Below, in pieces: positions 49,771 to 61,154 of a stretch of DNA of 64,000 bases. How positions within the stretch are numbered: the stretch's first letter is position 1; each line of letters begins with the position of its first letter. Position numbers and translations under genes: made by a program. The notes beneath the pieces were generated by a model. It was not told the origin of the DNA. It did no database searches and was given only the letters and a program-made list of their open reading frames with translations. Source of the stretch: Rotaria sp. Silwood1 (taxonomy: Eukaryota; Rotifera; Eurotatoria; Philodinida; Philodinidae); NCBI GenBank assembly GCA_905250075.1, contig CAJNOP010000004.1, positions 3,090,621 to 3,154,620 of the forward strand, given 5' to 3'.

Positions 49771-50987
49771 CCTTGAATAAATGAAGTATTATGACCCGGT
49801 ATGTTTTTATTCAAGTGACGACGTAGAAATTTGATCATATTTTATATTCTTTCTTTGACGTAAAACTCTAGTATCTTTTGTCTCATACGCAAAGAAAAGG
49901 AGCAAATACAGATAAGCATGATGTGGGCGTGCATGCGCTTATTAACAGATTTTGGTTGTCAAGTTGACTGGGTAACAAAAAGTACTCATGATAACTTTAC
50001 ATGTATTTTCTCTTATATGCATCCATGTAAAATTCATTTAATATACTGCTTTAAAGTATAACCATTAGATTAAAAGATGTATTTTCACATGCACCTTAAT
50101 ACTGATGATGTAGAAAACTAATAAATATCTTTCAATAATGAAAAAACTTTTTCCTGTCCAAATGCAAAGTAACTTTATAAATTGTAAAATCTGAATAGTA
50201 TACAACTTCGAGATCATTAGATATGCATTAAAAATAATTCGTAAGAATGTGATTGTGAAGTGTGAATAAAGTAGAAGAAAATAAAAGATTTTTATCAAAT
50301 ATGAATTTCAAATCTATGATATCATTCGTTTCTTTTTGTGTTAATGAAAAAAAAACACATTTCTTATGTACATCATTCGATTTATATCTACATAAGATCA
50401 AATTCAGATCTTTAAGTAAATATACAATTGCTTAATCTCAGTACATCAAATATGTTTTCAACGATTGTAAAAAGAAATGTAATGAAAACACAGATAAGTT
50501 GTCACCAATCAAAAGAATCTATAAGTAACTATGATATACTAATACTATACAGATTGCCATCAGTTTGTTGTCTAGCTATACATATGATCTTCTTGAATCA
50601 ATTATTTTACAGTATAATGTTGAACATCATGATTATATACTATTAATAAAGCAAATTATATCTGACAAGAATTTGTAATATGTTTGATTTCATATATTGA
50701 TCATGAGAATATAAGATTCACATAAAAATTATGTTCTTCTGTTTTGTTTTGTTTTTTTATATAAAATAATTCAAATTATAAAGTTCACACGTGATGATAC
50801 AATCTTAGTTTAGATATTTTTTAAGCAAAATATTGTTGATATGATAAGAAAAAATAATCTCTTGCTAGTCATGATGATATATGACATATACTGTTATATT
50901 CTTGCCTTATCTTTTGTTTATATATACAACAAACAACAAAAAAACCTTCTAGTGTGTGCTGTTAGACATATTAACAAAAGAAAACTA
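49771..50987. promoter_or_regulatory. Shared upstream region of two divergent genes
   Basis: About 1.2 kb separates the start codons of the minus-strand cysteine-rich protein and the plus-strand DsbA-like protein. No other gene is seen here, so both promoters must lie in it. No specific motif is claimed. An acceptor-like CCTTCTAG lies at about 50,944-50,951. Confidence 0.4.
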
Positions 50988-51840
50988 ATGCAACGAACAA
51001 TTTTTTCTATAATACTTGCTGTAGTTTATGTTGGTTTTATATCAGCTCAAGTGCCTATTCCATCACGTCCCGATGGATATGGTGTTGGTGGACCAGCTGA
51101 TGCTCATGTTGTTGTAGAAATGTTTTTTGATCCTCTTTGTCCAGGTTGCAAAGCTTCTTGGCCAACTGTTTTACAATTAATTCAAGCATATGCTACACGA
51201 ATTCATGTTCGAATTCATACATTTCCACTTCCATATCATACAAATTCATTTGTCGCTTCTCAAGGTTTACATGTTGTTGCTAATGTTACAAATCGAAATC
51301 TTGATGCTATTTTTCAATATGTAACTAAAGTATTTGAAAATCAACAAATGTGGTATAATGATGCAACGAAATCAATGACTATGCCACAAGTTATTGATTC
51401 ACTTGCTACATATATTGATAAAATTGGTTTAATATCAAAAGATAAATTTTTAGCAGGTATGGCCAGTGATGATATTAATGATGAAACACGTATTTCATGG
51501 AAATATGCTTGCTCAAGAGGTAATTTGAATTTAACGAATAATGAAAATAAATTTAATTTTCTTATCATATTTAGGTGTTGTTGGTACTCCGACATTTCTT
51601 ATTAATGGTGTAACCATAAGTGCAAATTCAGCATGGTCACTTGATGATTGGAAATCAGTTATTGATCCAATTTTAGCATCAAATAAAAAAGTTTCATCTC
51701 AAATTAAAGATTGTCCACCAAATCAAAAGAAATGTACTTATGCTCCACATAAAACTCAATGTTGCTTAGTTGGTGAAAGTTGTATTCCAAATGTTGGTTG
51801 TCGTTGTTTTAATTTTAAAAATGGAAATAAATGTGCTTAA
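50988..51840 (+). CDS. Secreted DsbA-like thioredoxin-fold protein with cysteine-rich tail (265 aa)
   Basis: Two exons keep phase: 50988-51519 and 51575-51840 (TAA). A signal peptide (MQRTIFSIILAVVYVGFISA) supports the start at 50988 over the in-frame ATG at 50841. The core is a DsbA-like fold: VVVEMFFDPLCPGCKASWP with active-site C51-P-G-C54, a helical insertion (residues of about 85-165) and the cis-proline loop GTPTFLINGV (P183). This predicts a thiol-disulphide oxidoreductase or thiol-binding protein of the secretory pathway or outside the cell. Residues of about 222-265 form an added tail with eight cysteines (CPPNQKKC, TQCCLVGESC, GCRCF, NKCA), not part of DsbA and possibly a knottin- or EGF-like module. 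The catalytic CPGC differs from CPHC of bacterial DsbA. Poly(A) signal at 51881. Confidence 0.85.
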
Positions 51841-51880
51841 GACGAATGTATAGAATTTCGAAAGACTTTTTATATTTCTT

Positions 51881-51886
51881 AATAAA
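51881..51886 (+). terminator. Poly(A) signal AATAAA of the DsbA-like gene
   Basis: AATAAA 40 bp after the stop codon. Confidence 0.6.
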
Positions 51887-53460
51887 ATGTGCAATATATA
51901 TAAGAGACAGCTTTGTTCGGATAATAGAAGAAATTATCAGAATTGTAAGAATAAAATTAATATTCGTGTACCTTACTACAAAAAAATATATTGATTCTTT
52001 AACTACCAGAATCAGCGCTTATTAAATATTGTCTAAGCTGCGTCATAAACTACATCAATAGAATTATCAGATTCATTTTGTTAGAAATATCAGCAAAATA
52101 TCATATCGTCGCATATCTATTTGATATAGACTAAAATTTCATTTTCAAATATTATCACATATTCTAAGTATTATAAATAGAGAAATAGTTTTCGATAGCT
52201 GTATGTAGGTCTTATCCTTGCTCACACTAACATGAAACCGCACTCAACAGATAGATTTAAGCTTAATAAATGATTATTTCAATTTTTAAAAATTCAGAGA
52301 CTAGTGCATGACGATGGGAGTGTTTTTTAATTCTATTTTTAAGGTCAAAATTTAATTCTAATCCGATATTCGAGTCAAATGACGAAAAACTTTTACTAGG
52401 AATAGAAGAAGCAGCAAATCTCGATATTGACTTTCTATCTCAACTGAACTAAAGCGATAGTGCTCGAACTGACGCCTGCTTGTGAAAAGTGTTCGTCGAA
52501 TTCTATCCATGATTAAACTTCCAAGACAATACAGTTCTATTTCGACAATTTTGCCAAGCTTCAAAACAAATTTTATTGATCCTAAATTAGTTTTATTCTT
52601 AATTTTCATCAACTTTTCATATCCACATATTTGTTGAACATATATATATATCTGTGTGTATTTAAATTCAAAAAATAACATATCATTTAAGTATATTCAA
52701 AAACGAATTCTAATTTCTGTCATTGGTAGTAAATAGAAGAAATTGATCATATACAATAAGTCTAACGAAACCAATACAACTCTTTTTGGATCTTAATTTG
52801 TATATAATTTCGTAAGAATGATTGGTAATACAAGGTAAACAAATGTACTGAGAAAATTGTCTTACTCATAAATTGATTTTAAGTCAAGACAATGAACATT
52901 ATATGGATCCAAATGAGCTATGAATACATTGAAAAAAATTCTTTTTCCTTAGTTTATTATTGTGAAGATACTGCACTTTTACGGTATTTTTTTCAAAAAT
53001 AAATGCCGTCGTAACAAAGGACAAAAAAGAAAAACAAGAAAAAACATTTTGACATTATCTGCAATTATGAAAAATTGAATATGTATCTTTTTGAGTCTGT
53101 TTACATGTTAAATAGTCATCATAAAGGCAGGAACACATTCTGAAAAAATGATGAATAATGACGAAGAGAGAGAAACAACCAACAGTCTTGATGATATATT
53201 GTAATGCCTATGAGACTAAAAATCAAAATACCATATAGCTATCAATTTACTACTCACACTACCATTGCTTTTTTTCAATCTGTTTTTGGATATGTATCTT
53301 CAACATTTTCTTTACTTGATTTTGTAAAACAAGCAACAAAGAGAGCAGGTCATACGTTACAATAAGTCGTTATTGATTTATGGTCTTTCATCAGATGTCA
53401 ATAACATTTGTTAAGATCCGGAACACTAAGGTTCAACATTTCTACGGTACAGACGTCTTT
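51887..53460. other. Intergenic DNA with a solo repeat arm
   Basis: No supported gene. At 52,870-52,930 the sequence TTGATTTTAAGTC, then ATATGGATCCAAATGAGCTATGAATAC, repeats one arm of the foldback in the YLPM1 intron (547-605). Confidence 0.5.
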
Positions 53461-53890
53461 GTCTGTGATGCACATTCTCACGATGTCTACCACAGTTTGT
53501 AATCAGTTGTCGAGATGTCTCTCAAAAATTTTGATTATTTCTCATGTGTCTGTTACGATCTAAAATACGTTCATTAGTCGTCTGTCATGCATGCTGTGTA
53601 ATTAATTTCCAAGTTGTCATTTGTGGTTTGTAATGGGTTCGCAAGATGCGTGCCAAAGTATCTCATATGTTTTGAAAGTATTTGTTCAAGTATGTGATTT
53701 GTTCTTATGAGGTCTTTCACGACCTCTGATGTCTTCTCTAAAAATTCAGTCATGATATTTGATGAGTTTTAAGCAAATGTCTCATAATCTATAATGAATT
53801 CAGAAAGGTGTTTGCCATCGTCTATAATGTGTTCCTACGATGTGTGCCATGTCCTAACATACATTCTGTTAGTGTCTTTGACGTTCTGAA
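53461..53890. repeat. Cryptic tandem array of about 13 diverged 32-34 bp units
   Basis: Aligned by eye, units repeat with a steady period of 32-34 bp. Examples are GTCTGTGATGCACATTCTCACG at 53,461, GTTTGTAATCAGTTGTCGAGAT at 53,495, GTTTGTAATGGGTTCGCAAGAT at about 53,628 and GTCTATAATGTGTTCCTACGAT at about 53,820. Loose consensus GTCTGTAATGNGTTCNNAAGATGTCTGCCA. Identity between units is low, so the array is old. There is no open frame across it. Confidence 0.65.
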
Positions 53891-54171
53891 GAATTTCAAA
53901 TATCTATTCTTTTACACTCCAAGATCACTTTAGATCATAATTGACAATAATACTTTGCACTTTTCGCAGATTCTGTCTTTGAAAAACCACAAAACATCAG
54001 CGAATTTTTATCTAGTCTTGAAAATCCTATATATAAATGAGGAATAAGCTAAAATTTGATACCCAGAATATAGAAAAGAATGCTTTTATTTTCTAATTAT
54101 ACTATTATGTTTTTTTGTTATGCTAAGAAAATAAAACAAAAACAAAAAGAAACCTTAATATAAATAAAAAT
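53891..54171. other. Intergenic DNA
   Basis: AT-rich, likely 3' flank of the minus-strand pseudogene. Confidence 0.4.
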
Positions 54172-55194
54172 TCATGATAACCAAATTTCTATAGTTTGTT
54201 CATTATTTTTAACATCAATGATTTGTTCATGAAGAATATTGTTGGGAAATTGTTGACGATGTTCTCTAATAATACAGTCACGTAAATATGGATTATCAAG
54301 TAATGTGTCTCGATAATATTTAATTTTAATATAACACAAGTTTTTCAGAAGATTAAGAAATATATCAATAATAGATACACATTGATCGAACGAATATACT
54401 TGAAGTTCAATATGACTAAGTGATGGAAAACGTTGAACAAATTTTGTTACAAAATTTGCAGGAAAATAAATATTTTCTGTGATTGATTATCAATTAAGTT
54501 GGAAAAAACTAATAATCGAGTATTAATTATAAAATTAATCAAATTTGGATATTCTTTAAAACAAAACAAAAACAAATACAATTATTATATTAATATTTAA
54601 TAAGATTACTTAATATTCAATCTAATTCATAACTGTATAGAAATTATTTGTTGTTTATAAATATATAAATAATATTTACTCTAGAATAAACTGAATATCT
54701 TTCCATCGAGATATATCATACTTTGTTCCAAATTCTATTTGAGTTATATTGGGTAAATGAACAAAATATGAAAGATAAGTAACATTTTCTTGTGCATCAT
54801 CATTATCATCATCATCGGTTTGACGAAAGTTAACTAAACCAATAAAATAAAGAAAAAAATACAATAAAATTCATCTATATATGACATAAAATGATTGTTC
54901 TTCTTACCAATCTTCAATAAATTGTTCCATAGTGATGAATTTTTTTTTGTTTATGTATGGATAAAGAAATAATTTGTTGAAATAAAGGTAAAGGCCAAGT
55001 AACAATAGGTGTAATTGTGGTCATGCATATTCTCAAATCTGTTTCATTTGAATAAAAACGATAATGATCATTTGTCGTTGTTGTTGTTGTTGTTGATCGT
55101 GTTTTAAATGTACCCAAATAAATAAATGGAGTATTTAAATAAACATTTGAATTGTGTTTCTGATAATTTAATGTACGCAACATGACAAACTCTT
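54172..55194 (-). pseudogene. F-box/LRR-like multicopy-family pseudogene, 5' truncated
   Basis: Three exon blocks are recognisable: 55194-54908, 54833-54680 and 54553-54172. Readable stretches are VTWPLPLFQQIISLSI, NSSLWNNLLKI, YFVHLPNITQIEFG, SRWKDIQFILE, FPSLSHIELQVYSFD and NEQTIEIWLS at the end. They follow the order of an F-box-associated LRR-like family that I associate with bdelloid rotifers (recollection). Damage: a nine-A run at about 54,941-54,949 puts the first block out of frame before its donor. The spliced frame into the third block meets TAA within seven codons. Sequence is missing between the DNQS and ENIYF segments, with a frame change. The F-box end is absent. A one-base error in the A run alone could be an assembly mistake; the other lesions are not explained that way. 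Confidence 0.65.
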
Positions 55195-55319
55195 CTAAAA
55201 GAAAGAAAAAAAAATGAAATTTTTATATATGAAATAACGATCTTTATAAATGAAAAATGACAAAACTTTTGTTTTTCATAGCATTCATTCGTTAAAGAAA
55301 TCTAATATTAATGAAACTA

Positions 55320-57391
55320 CCCAGTCAGACAAAACTAGTAAAAAAACGCGTTAGTAACGCTGTGCTATTTCGAACAACGTTTTTATGGTGTTAGATAGTA
55401 CTATGCACTCATAACGCGTTTAAATGTGCGGTTTTTACGAAAATTTTTTCGTTTCATATTTTAAACGGGTTTTTACATGTGTTATTTTTTGAATAAAACA
55501 GATACTATAAGGTAGAGAGATAACTCAACACGTCGTGATCATTTGAGAGCTAGTTGAGACTATATTTTTTCTAACTCTCAAGTGATCACGACGTGTTGAG
55601 TTGTCTCTCTACCTTATAAAATTTAGCTACTTTATTTTAATTGGAATTAATTATATGTGGATAAATAACTGAAATATACTCAAGTTCCGTAACATTCTTT
55701 TTTTTATCGTCTAACAATATTCTATTCTAATGTAAAATATGCTTTGAAGTCATCAACTATTCTCTTATTTTACTGTTGTCTAGCTACGAATCTATGACCG
55801 CAATAAAAAAAATAAAAAATTGATTGTTATGAAAGAGAGTGAATAAAAAAAAGGAAACTTGATATAGTTGTTGATGCTAAGTCAACTGTTCGTATGATTA
55901 AATAATTTAACACAAGGTTGACTAATGTACTAAACTTATTTCTTTTTCTTTACGCAAGAATCTTTCTCTTATAGCTATGCTTATCCTATCTTGACTGGAT
56001 AAAAAGAAAACTTATGTGTATGAGGATATTTCTGCAGCATAATGCATGTAATAGATTATCTAGCAGAAATAATATCATAAAGCTACTCGAATGAAAGAAA
56101 TATGAGTTACTGCATAAAAGAAAACTATGAAAAAAAGAATAAACCCAAGAAAGAAAGAATTTGAATGAAAGAAATCGATTGGCGAAATAATGAGAAAAAA
56201 CAGAAAAGAATATGTTCATGTGGGAGATACTAGTTGCGAGATAGATTTTTTTTTCTCCCTTCTTGTTATCTACTCAAACTGATATAAAGATGCTTATGAA
56301 AATATTTAGAATAGGATTTTAAAATGTAGTGAAAGTGTCTAAAGAGTATACGAGTTGTAGAAGTGTGCGGTGGATCCTCTGCAGAGATGAGGCAAATAAA
56401 CGCGTTTGAACACGTTTTCTTATATACCTTTCCTACTTATCTGTTTGATAATATCTTCTGTTTTGTCTGAAAAAAAATATTATTTTACATGTTTCCTAGT
56501 AATACTATAGGTAATGTTTCGCGAGAAAAGCGGTGAACAACATCAAATGATTGGTTGTTAGTATTAACTAATACAAAAAATTAAAGAAGATATTGTCATA
56601 GTATGACCAGCCATAACGGATATAAAGAAATGTCCTTAACTTTAATGCCTAGCCTGTTTATTAGTTATTGTTTACGTACAGAAACAGGAGTGCATTTTAA
56701 AAGAAAAGATTTCTTTCTGATAACGATCAATATATAAAAGGTCATTTAACAATAAGATTAAAGATTACGCAAATAAGACTCGAACATAAATTTGAAAAAA
56801 CACTATATCATGAATTAGATTTAATAAAGATCAATGAAGACTATGAAATGGAATCTATCATATATGAGGAAAATAAAACTTATAAAAGTATGTTTTAAAT
56901 ATTTTTTTCCATGTTAAAGTTTATAAATAAATTCTCATCAAGTCGGACATCAGTTCAAATATCAATTCCTAGTCGCATACTTCATAGATACGAAACATAC
57001 TATCTTAAAATTTGTCTATTTATGTTTTAACTTTCATGAGACAATATACTAACATAAAAAAGCTTAGTTTTGTTTAGTAAGTGAATTATAGTGTACAGAA
57101 GATGCAAGTAGTAACCTAGTTTCAAAGGAAAAAAAATAAGTCAAGTTGTATTTAACATGGACTCGTATCAAAATATATTTAGGCTTGTGCATGCGTTTAA
57201 ACTCGTAAAAGGAATAGCGACAACAACAGAAAAACGCGTAAATTTTGAAAAAATTACAGGTTTTGACACGTTGCAGATAGGTTACGTGTTTTAACGCGTT
57301 TGAAAATGGCAGAATAATGCCGTTTAAACGCTGTTATTACGGAATCTAAACGTGTTTAAACGCATTATTTTTTAATGTTTGTCTGCTTGGG
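55320..57391. mobile_element. Possible 2.1-kb inverted-repeat element
   Basis: CCCAGTCAGACAAA at 55,320 is met in inverted orientation at 57,378-57,391 (CCCAAGCAGACAAA on the minus strand), 12 of 14 matching. Both sides then carry sequence rich in AAACGCGTTT-type words (55,345-55,480 and 57,190-57,370). I see no transposase and no target-site duplication, so the boundaries are tentative. It lies directly upstream of the truncated F-box-type pseudogene. Confidence 0.35.
55506..55618. repeat. Near-perfect 48-bp hairpin with 17-nt loop
   Basis: Left arm 55,506-55,553 and right arm 55,571-55,618 are complementary at 45 of 48 positions (left begins TATAAGGTAGAGAGATAACT). This is much better conserved than the other foldbacks in the window. 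Confidence 0.9.
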
Positions 57392-57475
57392 AAGTATAAA
57401 GACAATGATGAATCATTAAGAAAAGGACAATCGTTCGAACGAGTTAGACTCCGATCGATAATTAATGGCTGACGA

Positions 57476-57736
57476 ATGAACATGCATTGTTTTCTGTGCG
57501 TCACGTTTTTTTTTATCATGCTTTCACTTCATTGTGTTGAATCACTGGAACAATTAATGATCCTACGAACTCACCAGCGTAAGACGCAAGAGAAGTGCAC
57601 AAAAATGATCTTGATCGAGCACTTTTGGATATTCGAGAAAAATAATGGTGAAAAACCCCGCTGCTCATTACCACATACCTATTCGAACAATCTTCCACAG
57701 GCTTGCTGGAAGTCGAACTGGTACCGATTGTGTTAG
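57476..57736 (+). other. Open frame with signal-peptide-like start, uncertain
   Basis: The 86-residue frame begins MNMHCFLCVTFFFIMLSLHC, which looks like a signal peptide, and then continues with charged and Cys-containing sequence of no recognised family. Other frames just downstream (57,560-57,930) have open stretches too, which suggests a frameshifted remnant of a secreted protein. Weak support. Confidence 0.25.
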
Positions 57737-58000
57737 AAAAACAATTCTTACCAAAGAAAAGGAGTCACATCTGATGGACACGATTCTTCTCTTTCAAAAA
57801 TAACAGTGTCCCGTTTCACCATCAATCATCATCGGATTGGCCAAACCGTACATGCAACAATTGGGAAAACCTGTGTTTCTTTAATCATTCAGCTATCTTT
57901 GACCATATCTGCCTATTGTCTATGAGAATGCATGAGATCATGATTTGATTGTTCCGTATGTAATCATGGCTAGCATTACTTTACTAGGGACTACTGATCA

Positions 58001-58949
58001 TTATTGTCGTTCACCGAACAACATCTTTTTCCGTTTGTTCCACCAATACTCTTTCAGAAGTAAAACAATCAAACAAAATGGCAATAGTAAAATTGAAAAT
58101 AGATCTATGGCCAACAGATATAGTTCCACATGAGTGTGTACATTCTCTGATAAAACTCTAAGAGCGTCCATTAAATAATAAGTAAAAATAGGTGTAGAAA
58201 AACTCAAGCAGACAACGGAAATTGATAACAGTTGTATAAGCATTTTACGATTTTTCCGCCATTTCATCGGCTCTTGTAATCGAATATGTCTTTGCTAGAA
58301 AACTCCTATGATAAGAGTTACATCAAAGAATATAGACATAACGTTACATAATGCTGCATTGACCGAGATGTCCCATAAAAAAACGAATTCATTCTTATAA
58401 TAGCATGGTTGGAACGTAGACCATGTTTGTGTGTAATCATATAAGTCTGATTCATCACATTTAATCATGATTAAAACTAGTAAATAAAACAGTAATGGAT
58501 AGAAACTGAAAAATATCAGGGACAAATAATGCAAGAACCGTCGATCTTTTCGAATCAATAACTATTTTTCATGAAAAATAAGAATATATCTTTCGAATGA
58601 CATCCAAGTAACGAGTATGATTGTTGTTTCAAAAATTCCTGTATCAAAATACCACCAGAGTTTACAAATAAGCGGTGTTTGAGGCCAAATTATACCCCAA
58701 ACGAGCAAAATTCATATAGAAGAGAACATCAATTAGTTGAGTACCAAATCCAGCAAAAAGAATAGCAATAATTGAATGATTATTTAATGCACGACATTGA
58801 ACACTTTTGATGAGCATATAATAAAGATGTAAAAGAAAGCATGCTAGAAACAAAATATTGAAAATAATAAATAACTAGAAACGAACTGAATGAGGAATAG
58901 AAACATCTGTATCATCGAACGATGATTCATTGGTGTAATTCGAAGCCAT
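58001..58949 (-). pseudogene. Intronless 7TM receptor pseudogene with three TAG codons and one frameshift
   Basis: Reading from ATG 58949 gives MASNYTNESS, an N-terminus with glycosylation sites, then seven hydrophobic segments to TAA 58001-58003, about 315 residues. Typical wording is RALNNHSIIAILF (TM2), LVTWMSFERYILIFH (TM3 with FERY for DRY), MKWRKNRKMLIQLLSISV (TM6) and LLLPFCLIVLLLKEYWW (TM7). This matches an intronless class A family I associate with bdelloids. Lesions: TAG at 58877-58875, 58564-58562 and 58297-58295, and a one-base insertion near 58,692-58,697. The total of 949 bp is exactly one base over a whole number of codons. Everything else is intact, so loss is recent, or the transcript is recoded. 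Confidence 0.75.
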
Positions 58950-61154
58950 TGTACAGATTTTTTACTTTTTCAAGAAAAAAACTACAATTAACGATACCAA
59001 GCTAACGTATAATTTATCTATTTTGATAAATAATTTTCAGATGACTATCAAAAGAAATATGGGATAGTAAATTTGCGATCTTTCATGATGCTCATAACCA
59101 TTATTACTAGTGTTAATGTGAAACCTAATTTGATATTCTTTTCATAGGCAAGAACTAAAACGATTGTTTTTCGCCTCTAAGTCAATGCGATATAAATGCC
59201 TTATTAAAAATTCCTTACTTATATGGGCAATGCTATGACAGCGAGATTAAGTTGCACTTTGCAAAAATCATTTCAATCATGATAAAGTGGTATCTCAATC
59301 TTTCTACGCATATTAATTTTCATTCTCATAGACAGGTTGACAACAATGATAATTCTATTCCAGACCATGTGCATTACAGTAGTTGTTAGAAGAATATTTA
59401 TGCTTTATGAGACTTGTTTTATTTTCTTTTCATGCTCTACATGAATCATGTATGCATGGGCGGCACGCTAGCATTACAAGGAGCAGCTATGGCTTTCACT
59501 AAAAATAGTTGTCCAAGCAATAAAAATATATTGCTATCCTAAATGGCTCATGCTTTCTTTGTATATTAGAGCAAAACTACCTAAGTCAACATATATATTC
59601 TGTACGACTTTGTAGTTAATATAGAAGGATTGCCCAGTCTCATGAATTTGTTTATTGTCATCCTAATGAATGCGTTCCATGTGTTCCGTGTTATCCCATT
59701 CGACGAATAATTATTTTAGCCGTACATAATCGACATTTTGGTTATTTTGGATTCTCTCCTTTTATAATCAATGATGTTCAAAGCTTTCTGCTAGATCAGA
59801 ACCAATAATGTAACTGTAAGTTCGTCTCTCATCTTTCTAAGATTGACTAAATGATACCTGACTACTTCGATCCAGAGAAGTAAAGTTCAATTAACTAATA
59901 TCGACTGGATGAAACGGAATAGTTGATCTTCTATACTACTTTTTATTAATAAAAATAGGCAGAATACTCGGCACTCCTTGTTTGTTTTTGTTTTTTTAAG
60001 ATTTACAATTTAGAGTTTTGATATTTATAATTAAAATTTCTGAAAAACATAAATTTACCTATTATTTCAAAATAAAAGTGAATACTGACTAGCTGCTAAA
60101 CGATAAATTGTTAAAAAATCTGAAAAAAAAAGCACCTCGATCTTTCCAGCTGATTGTTACGCTTATGAAATTTTCAAAAAGAGTACTTGTTAAAATTTCA
60201 AGCAATATTTCACATGAGTATCAAGTCGAGAACTGAATAGCTAGTGAACTGACGATAAAGGTAAAAAAGACTTAAATCTTTCCTAAATTTTTTTGAGCGA
60301 AATCTTATTCAATAACACTTACACTGACTTGAAGCTCATGATGCACTATCACTTGATTTTATGCTCAAACTTCCACATATCATGCCTTTAGAAATATTGT
60401 ATTCAAATGGGAAAAATTTCGCTACCATAGTGTTCATTATTTCAAGGAGAAAGATGAGAAGGAGAATGCAAAGAAGAAAAGATAGACTCGCGTAAAACTT
60501 AATTGCTACCTCTAAAAACTTGAGCTTGCGTCGTCCATGGTTACTATCAAAACCAATACGTTTGTCTCTAAATAATAAGTTGTCAAGAAAAACCGACTCC
60601 CCTATAACATATAATACTATTAGGATAACTTTTGAAGACTCAATATCTCAAGAAAGAAGTATTCGTTTTAATTGCGACATTTAGATTGTTATAAGAGTCA
60701 TGAAATCTTTACGTAGAGAAATTTTCAGATTGAAATTCTGTTCTTTGAGTTTAGGTTCCACTAATGAAATAAATATCAGCAACAAATCTCTGCATCACTT
60801 GAGATAATTTCTTTGTAAGTAGAAGATATTTGAAAAAGTTAATTATTTTATTATTGAATAGTTAAAAATCGTTTTATTGTCACAATTATATGAAATATTC
60901 AATAGTTTCTTTCACACTATCAAATATCCCTGAAACTGTCACTTATTTTATACAACAAAAAAAAACAGAAGAAAGAAAGAAAGAAAGATCATCTGAACGA
61001 CAGCTAGAAAAAAAAACGAAATACAAACATCGAGAAAAAAAAATAGTAAGTCACTAACCTAAATCAATCATACGCGCACAGAAGGCGAAGAAAAAAAAAG
61101 AAAAAAATGACTAGATTTCAAAAAAAGAATAAAGAAAACTTAGGTCTTAAATAT
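58950..61154. other. Intergenic DNA, no supported gene
   Basis: At about 59,629-59,805 (+) an open stretch reads VYCHPNECVPCVPCYP, then HNRHFGYFGFSPF, which I cannot place; it has no start and may be a fossil. A GAAA repeat lies at 60,969-60,990. The right end should hold the 3' UTR of the ROBO gene. Confidence 0.4.

Noticed and set aside
53461..53890. CRISPR-like array
   Set aside because: The units are contiguous and diverged, without identical repeats separated by unique spacers, and the genome is animal.
58001..58949. Alternative genetic code with TAG as Trp
   Set aside because: Other genes here end normally at TAA, TAG (MYND gene, 8826-8828) or TGA, and their Trp codons are TGG, so the code is standard.
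59629..59805. Cys-containing open stretch (VYCHPNECVPC) as a gene
   Set aside because: No start codon in frame, no splice partners found and no recognised family; kept only as a possible fossil.
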